Positions 13,084 to 21,333 of a stretch of 25,867 nucleotides of DNA are shown one piece after another; the stretch's first letter is position 1; each line of letters starts with the position of its first letter. Position numbers and translations under genes: made by a program. This DNA is from a virus: positions 1 through 25,867 of the IMG/VR virus record IMGVR_UViG_3300025383_000097; one strand, written 5' to 3'. The notes under the pieces are model-generated. The model saw nothing but the letters and a program-made list of their open reading frames with translations, searched no databases and was not told where the DNA came from.

Positions 13084-15997
13084 GGCTATTGTACAAATTT
13101 CCCAAATCCAACAAAGATCCGGTAATCTTGTAGATTTACCGCAACTTAACGAAGCCGAATTTGGCTGGGCAACAGATACTAAACAACTGTTTATTGGTAA
13201 AACTACCCCTGCTGAGAATATTGAAGTATTAACTTCTTATTCAAATATTGCATTTGATCAAATTACAGGTGCTGTAGGTAATTTAAATATCACCGCATCA
13301 TCATTAAGTACAGGAGAAGTACTAGCATTTGACGGAACCAATTGGGTCAATGCAGGTGGAAATGCAGGTGGAAACATTAATTTAGGTAATGTTAGCAATG
13401 TAAGCATTGGTGGCGGAGCTATTGGTTATGTATTACAAACTGACGGTACCGGAAATTTAAGTTGGGCACCTAAAACAACACTAACAGCATATATTCAAGA
13501 TGTTACAAAAGCTAATCCCGCAGTAGTTACTACAACACAAGATAACTATTTCACTAAAGGAGCTGCTGTAACAATTACTAATGTTCCTGGAATGACACAG
13601 CTTAATGGTCAAGTCTATTATGTTGTTCCTGTAACTTCTAATACATTTAATTTATGTACTACCCAAGATGGTAATACATCTAACTTAATAAATTCATCAA
13701 GTTATACAGCTTTCCCTTATTCAGCAGTGTCTAATACATTTGCTGGCAACTCAGGTATTTTATTGTCAAACTCAGTACCTTTTTCTACAGGTGAAAGTAT
13801 TCAATTTATAGGCACAACATTTGGCGGCATTCAGGCAAATACTACCTATTATATTTTAACAAATTCAGCTAACGTTATTACTGTGTCACTAACTCCAGGA
13901 GGAAGTACAGTAGGTTTAACTACTGCTAATGGTACTGCTAACGTATACGCAACAGGTGGTAGAGCCATTTCATCTATTGGTGGCTCAGGTGGTAACTCAG
14001 CAGCAGCCGGATCAACCACATCTATACAATATAACAATAATAACTTATTAGCAGGTAGTGCAAGTTTAACTTATGACTTTGCTAACTCTATATTAACTGT
14101 AAGTAATTTGTCTGTATCAAATCCAAATACAGGAAGTATTTTTTCAAACAATTTTTTTGCTACAAACAATATAACTGCTAATCGTATATCAGGTAATTTA
14201 ACAACAAATGCACAACCTAACATAACAAGTGTTGGTACACTAACTTCTCTTAACGTATCAGGTAACGCTAATGTTGGTAACATTGGTGCTGGTACAGGGG
14301 TGTTTACTGCTGGCATAACAGACGTTTCTGGTACTGGTTATGCATTGCGTGTTGTCAATCCAGGCGGAGCATCTTATGCTACATCCACTAGTGCCGTAAC
14401 TGGTGCAATAAAGATTACATTACCTCAAGGTTTTACAAATACCATGATGCGTATGACCGTTACAGTTTATACGTATGATGGTCAAGCGTTTGAAATTAAT
14501 CTAGGTGGATATAACTATTTACCATCCTCGGGATGGTATAGTACTTTTGCTGATATTACTACGAATTCTCGTCCCGCCTTGAATGTAAGATTTGGATTTG
14601 ATGGCACATATTGCTGCATTTATATCGGTGAAACAAGCACAGTATGGAGTTACCCTCAAGTATTCGTAACTGAATTCCAAGCAGGTTATAGTAACTATGC
14701 AGCTTCACAATGGAATACTGGTTGGTCAGTTTCTTTTGCAACAACATTTTTGAATGTAACTTCATCAGTCAATACTGCATCAATGGTATTGTATGCTAAT
14801 GGTTCTGGGTTAACTAGCTTAACAGGGTCTAATGTCACTGGTACAGTAGCATACGCAACTACAGCTAACTCAGTTGCAGGTGGTAATGTCAGTGGTGCTG
14901 TTGGTCTTGCTACTTACGCAACTACAGCAAACGCAGTAGCAGGTGGTAATGTCAGTGGTGCGGTTGGTTTAGCTACATACGCCACAACTGCTAACAGTGT
15001 AGCAGGTGCAAACGTATCAGGTGCAGTAGCCTACGCAACTACTGCTAACTCAGTAGCAGGTGGTAATGTCAGTGGTGCTGTTGGTCTTGCTACTTACGCA
15101 ACTACAGCAAACGCAGTAGCAGGAGCTAACGTGAGCGGCACTGTAGCGAATGCAAACAATTCAAGTTACTTGGGCGGACTATCTCAAACATCTGCTGCAT
15201 CTGCTTCAACAGTAATGGCTCGTGATACAAATGGTTACGCATTTGCGGTTTACTACAATGCTACAGGTACGTTCCCAACAACTGGTTCAGCCGCTACTTC
15301 TGGCATGGCTACATTTACAGGTACTAACGGTAGTGATAACTACGGTAGAGGTTATACAGCGGCTGCTGCTGCAGCATTGCTATCTGGGCAGTCAATGAAC
15401 ATTGTCGGGTCTGCATCTACAGTCACGACAGCAGCACAACCAAATATCACTTCAGTTGGTACATTGAGTTCACTAGCAGTAACAAACGGTATTACTGGTG
15501 CAAGTTTGTCAGTTGGTTCAGGTGCAGTAACATTAGGTACATTGACAACTGGTGCAAACACTACATCAGGTACAGTAACTGGTAACTGGACATTAAGTGC
15601 AGGTAGCAGATGGAACGCTACATACGCTGACTTGGCAGAAAATTACGTTTCAGATGTAAACTATGAACCAGGTACAGTTCTTGTATTCGGTGGTGAATAT
15701 GAAGTTACTATGGCAAATGAATTTGATTCAACAAGAGTTGCAGGTGTAGTTTCTACAAATCCAGCTTATATTATGAATGCAGGTTGTGAAGGTGATAACG
15801 TAGTAACTGTAGCATTAACCGGTCGTGTACCAGTTAAAGTACAAGGCAATGTCAGCAAAGGTGACTTAATGGTAACTGGCGCAAATGGTTATGCAGTAGC
15901 AAATAATTTAGCACGTGCAGGTACAATCATTGGTAAGGCTCTTGAAAACTTTAACGGTGTCACAGGCATCATAGAAGTAGTAGTCGGCCGCGTATAA
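13082..15997 (+). CDS. tail-fiber-like virion protein with tandem repeats
   Basis: This 971-aa protein starts MAIVQISQIQQRSGNLVDLP followed by LNEAEFGWATDTKQLFIGK, an N-terminal attachment module seen on fibers and other tail proteins of marine phages. A beta-rich middle follows, with LNGQVYYVVPVTSNTFNL and NTTYYILTNSANVITVSL modules. Residues about 583-690 hold Ala/Val/Gly tandem repeats of 18 and 21 residues (NVSGAVGLATYATTANAVAG). The C-terminal domain begins near Y848 (YADLAENYVSD), with FGGEYEV, RVAGVVSTNPAY and ALTGRVPVKV, a module often found at the ends of marine viral structural proteins. It probably contacts the host surface. Codon use shifts after about residue 580 towards AAC, GGT and GCT, suggesting a mosaic gene. 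Late expression is expected from the promoter at 13049. Confidence 0.8.
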   Translation: MAIVQISQIQQRSGNLVDLPQLNEAEFGWATDTKQLFIGKTTPAENIEVLTSYSNIAFDQITGAVGNLNITASSLSTGEVLAFDGTNWVNAGGNAGGNINLGNVSNVSIGGGAIGYVLQTDGTGNLSWAPKTTLTAYIQDVTKANPAVVTTTQDNYFTKGAAVTITNVPGMTQLNGQVYYVVPVTSNTFNLCTTQDGNTSNLINSSSYTAFPYSAVSNTFAGNSGILLSNSVPFSTGESIQFIGTTFGGIQANTTYYILTNSANVITVSLTPGGSTVGLTTANGTANVYATGGRAISSIGGSGGNSAAAGSTTSIQYNNNNLLAGSASLTYDFANSILTVSNLSVSNPNTGSIFSNNFFATNNITANRISGNLTTNAQPNITSVGTLTSLNVSGNANVGNIGAGTGVFTAGITDVSGTGYALRVVNPGGASYATSTSAVTGAIKITLPQGFTNTMMRMTVTVYTYDGQAFEINLGGYNYLPSSGWYSTFADITTNSRPALNVRFGFDGTYCCIYIGETSTVWSYPQVFVTEFQAGYSNYAASQWNTGWSVSFATTFLNVTSSVNTASMVLYANGSGLTSLTGSNVTGTVAYATTANSVAGGNVSGAVGLATYATTANAVAGGNVSGAVGLATYATTANSVAGANVSGAVAYATTANSVAGGNVSGAVGLATYATTANAVAGANVSGTVANANNSSYLGGLSQTSAASASTVMARDTNGYAFAVYYNATGTFPTTGSAATSGMATFTGTNGSDNYGRGYTAAAAAALLSGQSMNIVGSASTVTTAAQPNITSVGTLSSLAVTNGITGASLSVGSGAVTLGTLTTGANTTSGTVTGNWTLSAGSRWNATYADLAENYVSDVNYEPGTVLVFGGEYEVTMANEFDSTRVAGVVSTNPAYIMNAGCEGDNVVTVALTGRVPVKVQGNVSKGDLMVTGANGYAVANNLARAGTIIGKALENFNGVTGIIEVVVGRV
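14876..15123 (+). repeat. tandem 63-/54-base repeats in the fiber gene
   Basis: Units of 63 and 54 bases follow each other within 14831-15150. Two 68-base blocks (14876-14943 and 15056-15123) are identical at the DNA level and 180 bases apart; other units differ at several positions. Identical copies among diverged ones suggest recent duplication or conversion. Confidence 0.85.
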
Positions 15998-16007
15998 TTC
16001 AATTTGG

Positions 16008-16043
16008 ACATTCATCACTATGATAAGTAGTAGTGATGAATGT
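16008..16043 (+). promoter_or_regulatory. long inverted repeat over start codon with late-type box in loop
   Basis: ACATTCATCACTA (16008-16020) and TAGTGATGAATGT (16031-16043) are perfect 13-bp arms. The 10-base loop (16021-16030) contains GATAAGTAG, a one-base variant of the late box. The right arm contains ATG 16036. The predicted late start (about 16035) leaves out the left arm. The stem could also halt transcription leaving the fiber gene, although no T-run follows. Confidence 0.65.
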
Positions 16044-16473
16044 ATTTTTATTAGAATATGAGGCTAGATTAAAGAGTTGGGCTGATTTAAGAAATAATTT
16101 AACAGATAAGCCCTTAGAAACTCAAATAGTAGAAGTTGATCGTTTTTGGCAACGAGCACCAATACAAACATATTATCTACACACAGACTTTATAGATGAA
16201 TGGCCAAACCCATGGCAATTACTTTCCGAAAACATTTATTGTTACTACGCACGTGCTTTGGGAATAATTTATACCCTAAATTTGTTGGGTGTAAAAGAAC
16301 TTGATTTATGCGAAGCAATAGATCATAATAGTGAGAGCGTGGTATTAGTCTTAGTGGACAGCGCAAAATATGTGTTGAATTACTGGCCAGATACGGTATT
16401 AAATAATTCACTAAATGATTTTGTGATTACAAAGACACTAAATATTAAACCACTCTACAGTAAATTAGGTTAA
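16036..16473 (+). CDS. conserved phage protein, unknown function
   Basis: The 145-aa protein begins MNVFLLEYEARLKSWADLRN; a GTG three bases upstream is in frame but less likely. WQLLSENIYCYYARALGIIYTL and the Asp-rich ending recall an unnamed family in T4-like marine phages that lies near nucleotide-metabolism genes. It seems helical, without membrane or catalytic signatures. The start codon lies inside the right arm of a 13-bp inverted repeat and six to seven bases from a late-type box, with no ribosome binding site. nrdA follows after two bases, so the two may share a message. Confidence 0.7.
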   Translation: MNVFLLEYEARLKSWADLRNNLTDKPLETQIVEVDRFWQRAPIQTYYLHTDFIDEWPNPWQLLSENIYCYYARALGIIYTLNLLGVKELDLCEAIDHNSESVVLVLVDSAKYVLNYWPDTVLNNSLNDFVITKTLNIKPLYSKLG

Positions 16474-16475
16474 AA

Positions 16476-18797
16476 ATGAAAATAACAGTTATCAAGCGTT
16501 CAGGCAATAAAGAAGAATTAACAGTCGAAAAATGGCAAGCCCAAGTAGCAAAAATATGTAAAGGCATTGCAGATGTTTCTCAATCAATGATCGAGATTAA
16601 AGCACAACCTCATTTCTATGATGGTATAACCACACGTGAAATTGATGGCATTACATTACGTGCTATTGTTGATTTAATTGACGTAGAAACCAATCCAGAT
16701 ATTGGTCATGTAAACTATCAGTATGTTGCTGGTAAACAAAGACTAAGTATGCTACGCAAAGATGTATATGGTTCTTATACAGTACCACATCTTTATGAAA
16801 TTGTTAAAAAGAATGTTGATCTTGGATTGTATACAAAAGAATTATTAGAATGGTATACAATCGATGATTGGAATAAAATGAATGATATGCTCGACCATGA
16901 AAAGGATGAGCAATATAGTTACGCAGCGATTGAACAATTGATTGAAAAGTATCTTGTAAAGAATCGCGCTACAGGAGAAATCTATGAAACTCCACAAATA
17001 CGTTACATGGTTGCAGCAGCAACAGTATTCCATAATGAAGAACCGAATACCGCTAGAATGCGATACATTAAGGAATACTATAATTGCGCCAGTGATGGTC
17101 TTTTCACTTTGGCTACTCCAGTGCTTGCAGGACTGGGAACACCCACTAAACAGTTTAGTAGTTGCGTTCTTATACGCAGTGATGATGATTTGGATAGCAT
17201 TTTTGCTAGTGGAGAAATGATGGCTAAGTATGCTAGCAAACGTGCTGGCATTGGCTTAGAGATTGGCAGATTAAGACCATTGGGTTCGCCTATTCGCGGC
17301 GGTGAAATTAAACATACTGGAATGATCCCATTCTTAAAGAAATGGTTTGCTGACTTGCGTTCCTGCTCACAGGGCGGTATTAGAAATGCCTCAGCAACAG
17401 TATTTTATCCTATATGGCACCATCAATTTGATGACTTGATTGTATTAAAGAACAATCAGGGAACAGAAGAAACACGTGTACGACATTTAGACTATGGCGT
17501 AGTACTAAGTGCTTTCTTCTGGAAACGCTTTAAAAACAAAGAAAATATCACTTTCTTTGATCCTAACGAAGTTCCAGACTTATACGAGGCTTTTTACAGA
17601 AATTCCGAGAAATTTGAAGAACTTTACGTCAAATATGAAAAACGTAAGGATTTGCGTAAAAAGACCATGAGTGCTGAAGATGTATTCAAAGGCGGTATTT
17701 TAAAAGAAAGAACTGATACTGGTAGAATTTATCTTGTATTCATCGATAACGTTATGAATCAGGGCCCATTTGATCCCGAATACCATACAATTTACCAGAG
17801 TAATTTGTGTTGCGAGATCCTTCTTCCCACGAAGTCATTCAAGCGGTTGGATGATGATAAGGGTAGGATTTCCCTCTGTACGCTGGGGAGTATAAATTGG
17901 GGGAGTTTTAGGCACCCTGAAGACATGCGCCGTGCTTGTCGTATCCTTCAGCGCAGTCTTTGTAATATATTGGATTACCAAGACTATCTCTCTATTCAAT
18001 CTAAACTAAGCAACGATGAAATCAGTCCATTGGGCATTGGCGTAACTAATCTTGCGTACTGGCATGCTAAACGTAATTTAAAATATGGAGAATCAGATAG
18101 TTTACAAGAAGTTAAATCTTGGATGGAGCATCAAGCATACTATCTTACAGAAGCCACAGTTGAACTTGCTAAAGAACGTGGTAAATGTTTAGACAGTGAC
18201 AAAACATACTATGGTCAAGGGAAATTCCCTTGGGAACGTAGAGCAGAAGGTGTTAATGAATTAGCAGACTTTGCTCCTGAATTAGATTGGGAATCATTGC
18301 GTACAGATATGAAACAGTATGGAGTACGTAACGCAACATTAATGGCAATTGCTCCTGTTGAAAGTTCATCAGTAGTAATCAATAGTACAAATGGTATTGA
18401 ATTGCCAATGAGTTTAATTAGTGTTAAAGAAAGTAAAGCTGGTAGCTTAACACAAGTTGTTCCTGAATATCAAAAACTTAAAAACAAATATCAATTGATG
18501 TGGGATCAACCTGACTGTATTGGTTATCTAAAAACGGCAGCAGTATTGGCAGCATATGTTGATCAAAGTGTTAGTACAAATACTTTCTATAACCCTGCCT
18601 ATTATCCAGACCGTAAAGTGCCTACTACATTGATTGCTAAGAACTTAATGCAGGCACATTACTTTGGTATCAAGACCTTTTATTATAGCCTCGTGAGTAA
18701 GCAAGGATCAAAAGCTATAGATGAAACTCCGCCAGATATGCCACTTGAACAAATCAATTTTGATGACGATAACGACTGTCTGGCTTGTAAATTGTAA
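16476..18797 (+). CDS. nrdA: ribonucleotide reductase class Ia, large subunit
   Basis: This 773-aa protein reduces ribonucleotides to deoxyribonucleotides together with NrdB. An N-terminal ATP-cone-like region ([15 protein letters not shown]...) is followed by the barrel. C230 (SSCVL) and C468 (SLCTL) are the redox pair (C225/C462 in E. coli). N443, C445 and E447 (NLCCE) are the active-site trio (N437, C439, E441). The Tyr pair is in KTFYYS, and the C-terminal Cys pair in DCLACKL takes electrons from glutaredoxin or thioredoxin. The gene is intact. Bases 17806-17960, which encode the active-site Cys to residue about 495, are GC-rich and use codons rare elsewhere (CTG, CTC, CGG, AGG, GGG, ACG, CCC). 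A homing endonuclease gene follows immediately. Confidence 0.95.
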   Translation: MKITVIKRSGNKEELTVEKWQAQVAKICKGIADVSQSMIEIKAQPHFYDGITTREIDGITLRAIVDLIDVETNPDIGHVNYQYVAGKQRLSMLRKDVYGSYTVPHLYEIVKKNVDLGLYTKELLEWYTIDDWNKMNDMLDHEKDEQYSYAAIEQLIEKYLVKNRATGEIYETPQIRYMVAAATVFHNEEPNTARMRYIKEYYNCASDGLFTLATPVLAGLGTPTKQFSSCVLIRSDDDLDSIFASGEMMAKYASKRAGIGLEIGRLRPLGSPIRGGEIKHTGMIPFLKKWFADLRSCSQGGIRNASATVFYPIWHHQFDDLIVLKNNQGTEETRVRHLDYGVVLSAFFWKRFKNKENITFFDPNEVPDLYEAFYRNSEKFEELYVKYEKRKDLRKKTMSAEDVFKGGILKERTDTGRIYLVFIDNVMNQGPFDPEYHTIYQSNLCCEILLPTKSFKRLDDDKGRISLCTLGSINWGSFRHPEDMRRACRILQRSLCNILDYQDYLSIQSKLSNDEISPLGIGVTNLAYWHAKRNLKYGESDSLQEVKSWMEHQAYYLTEATVELAKERGKCLDSDKTYYGQGKFPWERRAEGVNELADFAPELDWESLRTDMKQYGVRNATLMAIAPVESSSVVINSTNGIELPMSLISVKESKAGSLTQVVPEYQKLKNKYQLMWDQPDCIGYLKTAAVLAAYVDQSVSTNTFYNPAYYPDRKVPTTLIAKNLMQAHYFGIKTFYYSLVSKQGSKAIDETPPDMPLEQINFDDDNDCLACKL

Positions 18798-18798
18798 T

Positions 18799-18807
18799 GA
18801 TAAATAC
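18799..18807 (+). promoter_or_regulatory. late promoter box GATAAATAC for homing endonuclease
   Basis: GATAAATAC overlaps the nrdA stop region. CTTGTA (18784-18789) and TACAAG (18805-18810) flank it as a 6-bp inverted repeat. The predicted start is near 18812, giving a leader of about 57 bases to ATG 18869. Confidence 0.6.
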
Positions 18808-18868
18808 AAGTGCCGATCGCGATACTGATAATATCCACCGGCTCTATAACTGTGTGGAGTTACAGCAA

Positions 18869-19405
18869 ATGTATTTACACTATTACATCTATGCCTACTT
18901 GAGAAAAGATGGCACACCCTACTATATTGGTAAGGGAAAAGATGATCGAGCATGGGAACAACACCGAATTAACAATAAAGGTGTACATACTCCAGAAAAA
19001 TCTTATATCATTATTTTAGAATCTAACTTAACAGAAGTTGGAGCTCTAGCACTTGAACGAAGAATGATTCGATGGTACGGTAGAAAAGATTTAGGTACTG
19101 GTATATTGCATAATAGAACAGACGGCGGAGAAGGTACGGCTGGAATAGTTTTTACAGAAGATCATAAATCTAAAATAAGTAATGCTTTAAAAGGTATTAA
19201 AAGACCGCCGCAATCGGAAGAAAGAAAACGTCAAGTGCGTGAAAAACTAAAAGGTCGAGCAAAGTCTGAAGAAACTAAATTGAAATTAAGATTATCGCAT
19301 AATAAAAATTCTAATCCAGTTGGAGTTAAGCGATCAGAAGAAACAAAACAAAAAATGAGAGAAGCTCAATTGAGAAGGAATAAAAATGTCAAAACAACAA
19401 TATGA
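18869..19405 (+). CDS. GIY-YIG homing endonuclease, free-standing
   Basis: From ATG 18869 the protein has 178 aa: [21 protein letters not shown]. It has the GIY-YIG catalytic pattern (YYIYAYL...YYIGKG), a downstream Arg/Glu helix ([10 protein letters not shown]) and at least three NUMOD3-type DNA-binding repeats ([36 protein letters not shown]). It should cut one preferred site, probably in phage lacking the gene, and spread by repair. GGAG at 18856-18859 is nine bases before the ATG. An upstream in-frame ATG (18797) touching the nrdA stop adds 24 GC-richer residues without a ribosome binding site, and a late promoter lies inside that extension. The gene sits between nrdA and nrdB, like mobE in T4. 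Its 3' end overlaps nrdB by 20 bases. Confidence 0.88.
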   Translation: MYLHYYIYAYLRKDGTPYYIGKGKDDRAWEQHRINNKGVHTPEKSYIIILESNLTEVGALALERRMIRWYGRKDLGTGILHNRTDGGEGTAGIVFTEDHKSKISNALKGIKRPPQSEERKRQVREKLKGRAKSEETKLKLRLSHNKNSNPVGVKRSEETKQKMREAQLRRNKNVKTTI

Positions 19406-20486
19406 TTTAAGCAAACCAACTGATTATCTTAATCGTAAGATGTTCTTAGATCCTGCAGGTCCAGTCACAATACAGAAATTTGAGGAGACTAAATATCGTA
19501 AGATTGCAGACTTTGAAGCGACAGCCCGAGGCTTCTTCTGGGTACCAGAAGAAATTAGTTTGACAAAAGATAGCCAAGATTTTAAAGACGCAAGCGATGC
19601 CGTCAAACATATCTTTACAAGTAATTTGCTAAGACAAACTGCATTGGATAGTTTACAAGGTCGTGGCCCTAGTCAAATTTTTACACCAGTTATTAGTTTG
19701 CCTGAATTAGAGGCACTTGTTTATAACTGGACATTCTTTGAAACAAATATTCACAGTCGTAGTTATAGCCACATTATTCGTAACATTTATAATGTACCTA
19801 AAGATGTATTCAATACAATTCATGACACTCAAGAAATTGTTAACATGGCAAGTAGTGTTGGTAAATACTATGATAATTTACATAAATTAAATTGCGCCTA
19901 CGAACTAGACGGAGATATCGCAGAAGAAGATCACATTAAAGCAATCTATATGGCATTACATGCAAGTTATGCATTGGAAGCATTTAGATTCATGGTGAGT
20001 TTTGCTACAAGTTTGGCAATGGTTGAAAATAGAATTTTTATGGGCAATGGTAATATTATTAGTTTAATTTTACAAGACGAACTATTACACAAAGAATGGA
20101 CTGCATATATTATCAATCAAGTAGTAAAAGAAGACCCAAGATTTGCAAAATTAAAATCAGAATGTGAAACAGAAGTATACAACATGTATATGGACGTCAT
20201 CCGTGAAGAAAAAGAATGGGCAGACTATTTGTTTAAGAAAGGTAGTGTTATTGGACTTAACGCAAATATTTTGAAAGATTTTGTTGATTACACAGCAAAT
20301 AATGCTTTAAAAGATGTCGGCATAAAATATAATCAATCAGCACCAAAAACCACTCCCATCCCATGGTTCAATAAACATCAAAACACTGCCAATAAACAAA
20401 CAGCATTACAAGAAAGTGAAAGTACAAGTTATGTTGTTGGCGTTATGAGCGACACATTAAATTACGATGAGTTGCCTGAACTATAA
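19386..20486 (+). CDS. nrdB: ribonucleotide reductase class Ia, small subunit
   Basis: This 366-aa protein houses the di-iron/tyrosyl radical. D88 (LDSL), E119, H123 and Y127 ([11 protein letters not shown]), the Glu in [10 protein letters not shown], and DELLH give the ligands and the radical Tyr. E119 and H123 are separated by three residues, whereas the E. coli motif is ETIH with two. The last residues ([11 protein letters not shown]) form the tail that binds NrdA. Its ribosome binding site, AGAAGGAA, lies inside the homing endonuclease gene, which overlaps the start by 20 bases, so expression has been preserved despite the insertion. Glutaredoxin follows 32 bases on. Confidence 0.94.
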   Translation: MSKQQYDLSKPTDYLNRKMFLDPAGPVTIQKFEETKYRKIADFEATARGFFWVPEEISLTKDSQDFKDASDAVKHIFTSNLLRQTALDSLQGRGPSQIFTPVISLPELEALVYNWTFFETNIHSRSYSHIIRNIYNVPKDVFNTIHDTQEIVNMASSVGKYYDNLHKLNCAYELDGDIAEEDHIKAIYMALHASYALEAFRFMVSFATSLAMVENRIFMGNGNIISLILQDELLHKEWTAYIINQVVKEDPRFAKLKSECETEVYNMYMDVIREEKEWADYLFKKGSVIGLNANILKDFVDYTANNALKDVGIKYNQSAPKTTPIPWFNKHQNTANKQTALQESESTSYVVGVMSDTLNYDELPEL

Positions 20487-20518
20487 GTAGTTCATAAGAT
20501 AATCTTAGGAGAAGAAAA

Positions 20519-20755
20519 ATGAAAGCACTAGTATGGAGCAAAGAGTTTTGTCCTTATTGCGACCGAGCAAAAGCATTACTCAAACAAAAGGGTATTGAAT
20601 TTGAAGAACGTGTGATTGGTAAAGGTTGGACTAAAGAACAATTAGTTGAGGCTATCCCAAACGCAAAAACAGTTCCACAGATATATTTGGGTGAAGAATA
20701 TGTTGGTGGATATACAGAATTAAAAGCAAAATTTGACAAGGAAGGCACAGTATGA
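20519..20755 (+). CDS. glutaredoxin
   Basis: This 78-aa protein has the redox motif C11-P-Y-C14 (EFCPYCDRAK), the cis-Pro loop TVPQIYLG and the GGYTEL glutathione-binding turn. It should supply electrons to the ribonucleotide reductase encoded just before it. AGGAGAAG lies about eight bases before the ATG. The stop overlaps the next ATG (ATGA, 20752-20755), so translation is coupled. Its role matches that of T4 nrdC. Confidence 0.93.
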   Translation: MKALVWSKEFCPYCDRAKALLKQKGIEFEERVIGKGWTKEQLVEAIPNAKTVPQIYLGEEYVGGYTELKAKFDKEGTV

Positions 20756-21051
20756 AATATGAAGTAGATCAGATTTATTCATTTAAATTGAATAGCGGTG
20801 AAGAATTAGTAGCAAAAGTTGTTAATGTTGACAGTAATACTATCACAATTAGCGATCCAGTAAGCATTGCCCCAACACAACAGGGCATGGGATTAGTCCC
20901 AAGCATGTTTACCTCAGAACAGCATGGAAATGTACAACTAAATACTAATAGTGTCGCATTAAGTGGAAACACTGATGAGTCAGTAAAAACTAAGTACATT
21001 CAAGCCACAACAGGGTTGGCTGTACCTGATAAAAAAGTAATTATGGGATAA
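20752..21051 (+). CDS. conserved small phage protein, Sm-like fold suspected
   Basis: The 99-aa protein begins MKYEVDQIYSFKLNSGEELVA and continues KVVNVDSNTITISDPVSI. This strand pattern (LxSGEEL-x-AKV...xIxDPV) recalls Sm/LSm-type barrels and an unnamed family found in many marine T4-like phages. The second half (MFTSEQHGNVQLNTNSVAL) is beta-rich. It overlaps glutaredoxin by four bases and precedes the PAAR gene by three. An RNA-binding role is only a possibility from the fold guess; a virion role is suggested by downstream genes. Confidence 0.7.
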   Translation: MKYEVDQIYSFKLNSGEELVAKVVNVDSNTITISDPVSIAPTQQGMGLVPSMFTSEQHGNVQLNTNSVALSGNTDESVKTKYIQATTGLAVPDKKVIMG

Positions 21052-21054
21052 TTA

Positions 21055-21333
21055 ATGCCGGGATTAAGTCGCAAGGGAGATAAGAACACAACAGGTGGCG
21101 CTATACAATCGGGTGCAAGCACCGTGTTTTGTAACGGCATTGCTGTGGGCTTACATACTCCTAGTCAACTTACCTCGCACGATCCTAGTAGTGATGCAGC
21201 ACATCAAAATGCAAAAACTACTGAAGGCAGTCCAACTGTATTTGCTGAGGGCAAACCTGTATTAAGAATAGGATCAGGCAATACATGTGGACATAAAATT
21301 AAAGATGGTAGTCAGGACGTTTTTGTACCATGA
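21055..21333 (+). CDS. PAAR-domain spike-tip protein
   Basis: The 92-aa protein begins MPGLSRKGDKNTTGGAIQSG and continues with the repeated turns STVFCNGIAVGL, SPTVFAEGKPVLRIG and CGHKIKDGSQDVFV, characteristic of PAAR proteins. These form a sharp cone on the tip of the tail spike; T4 gp5.4 has the same role and size (97 aa). A metal-binding set could include H-x-C-x-H residues (H55-type and C-G-H). It overlaps the next gene by four bases, making it the first of a tail-tip run. Confidence 0.9.
   Translation: MPGLSRKGDKNTTGGAIQSGASTVFCNGIAVGLHTPSQLTSHDPSSDAAHQNAKTTEGSPTVFAEGKPVLRIGSGNTCGHKIKDGSQDVFVP

Noticed and set aside
16438-16444. CTAAATA before nrdA as a late promoter
   Set aside because: It lies inside the upstream coding sequence, lacks the following C or G seen in other boxes, and nrdA is not expected to be a late gene.
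17806-17960. nrdA patch as an assembly error or frameshift
   Set aside because: The frame is intact and encodes the expected active-site motifs with correct 23-residue spacing between C445 and C468, so the sequence is coherent.
18797-18868. Homing endonuclease starting at 18797
   Set aside because: No ribosome binding site there; the late box lies inside the extension and a good ribosome binding site precedes ATG 18869. Coupled translation from the nrdA stop remains a small possibility.
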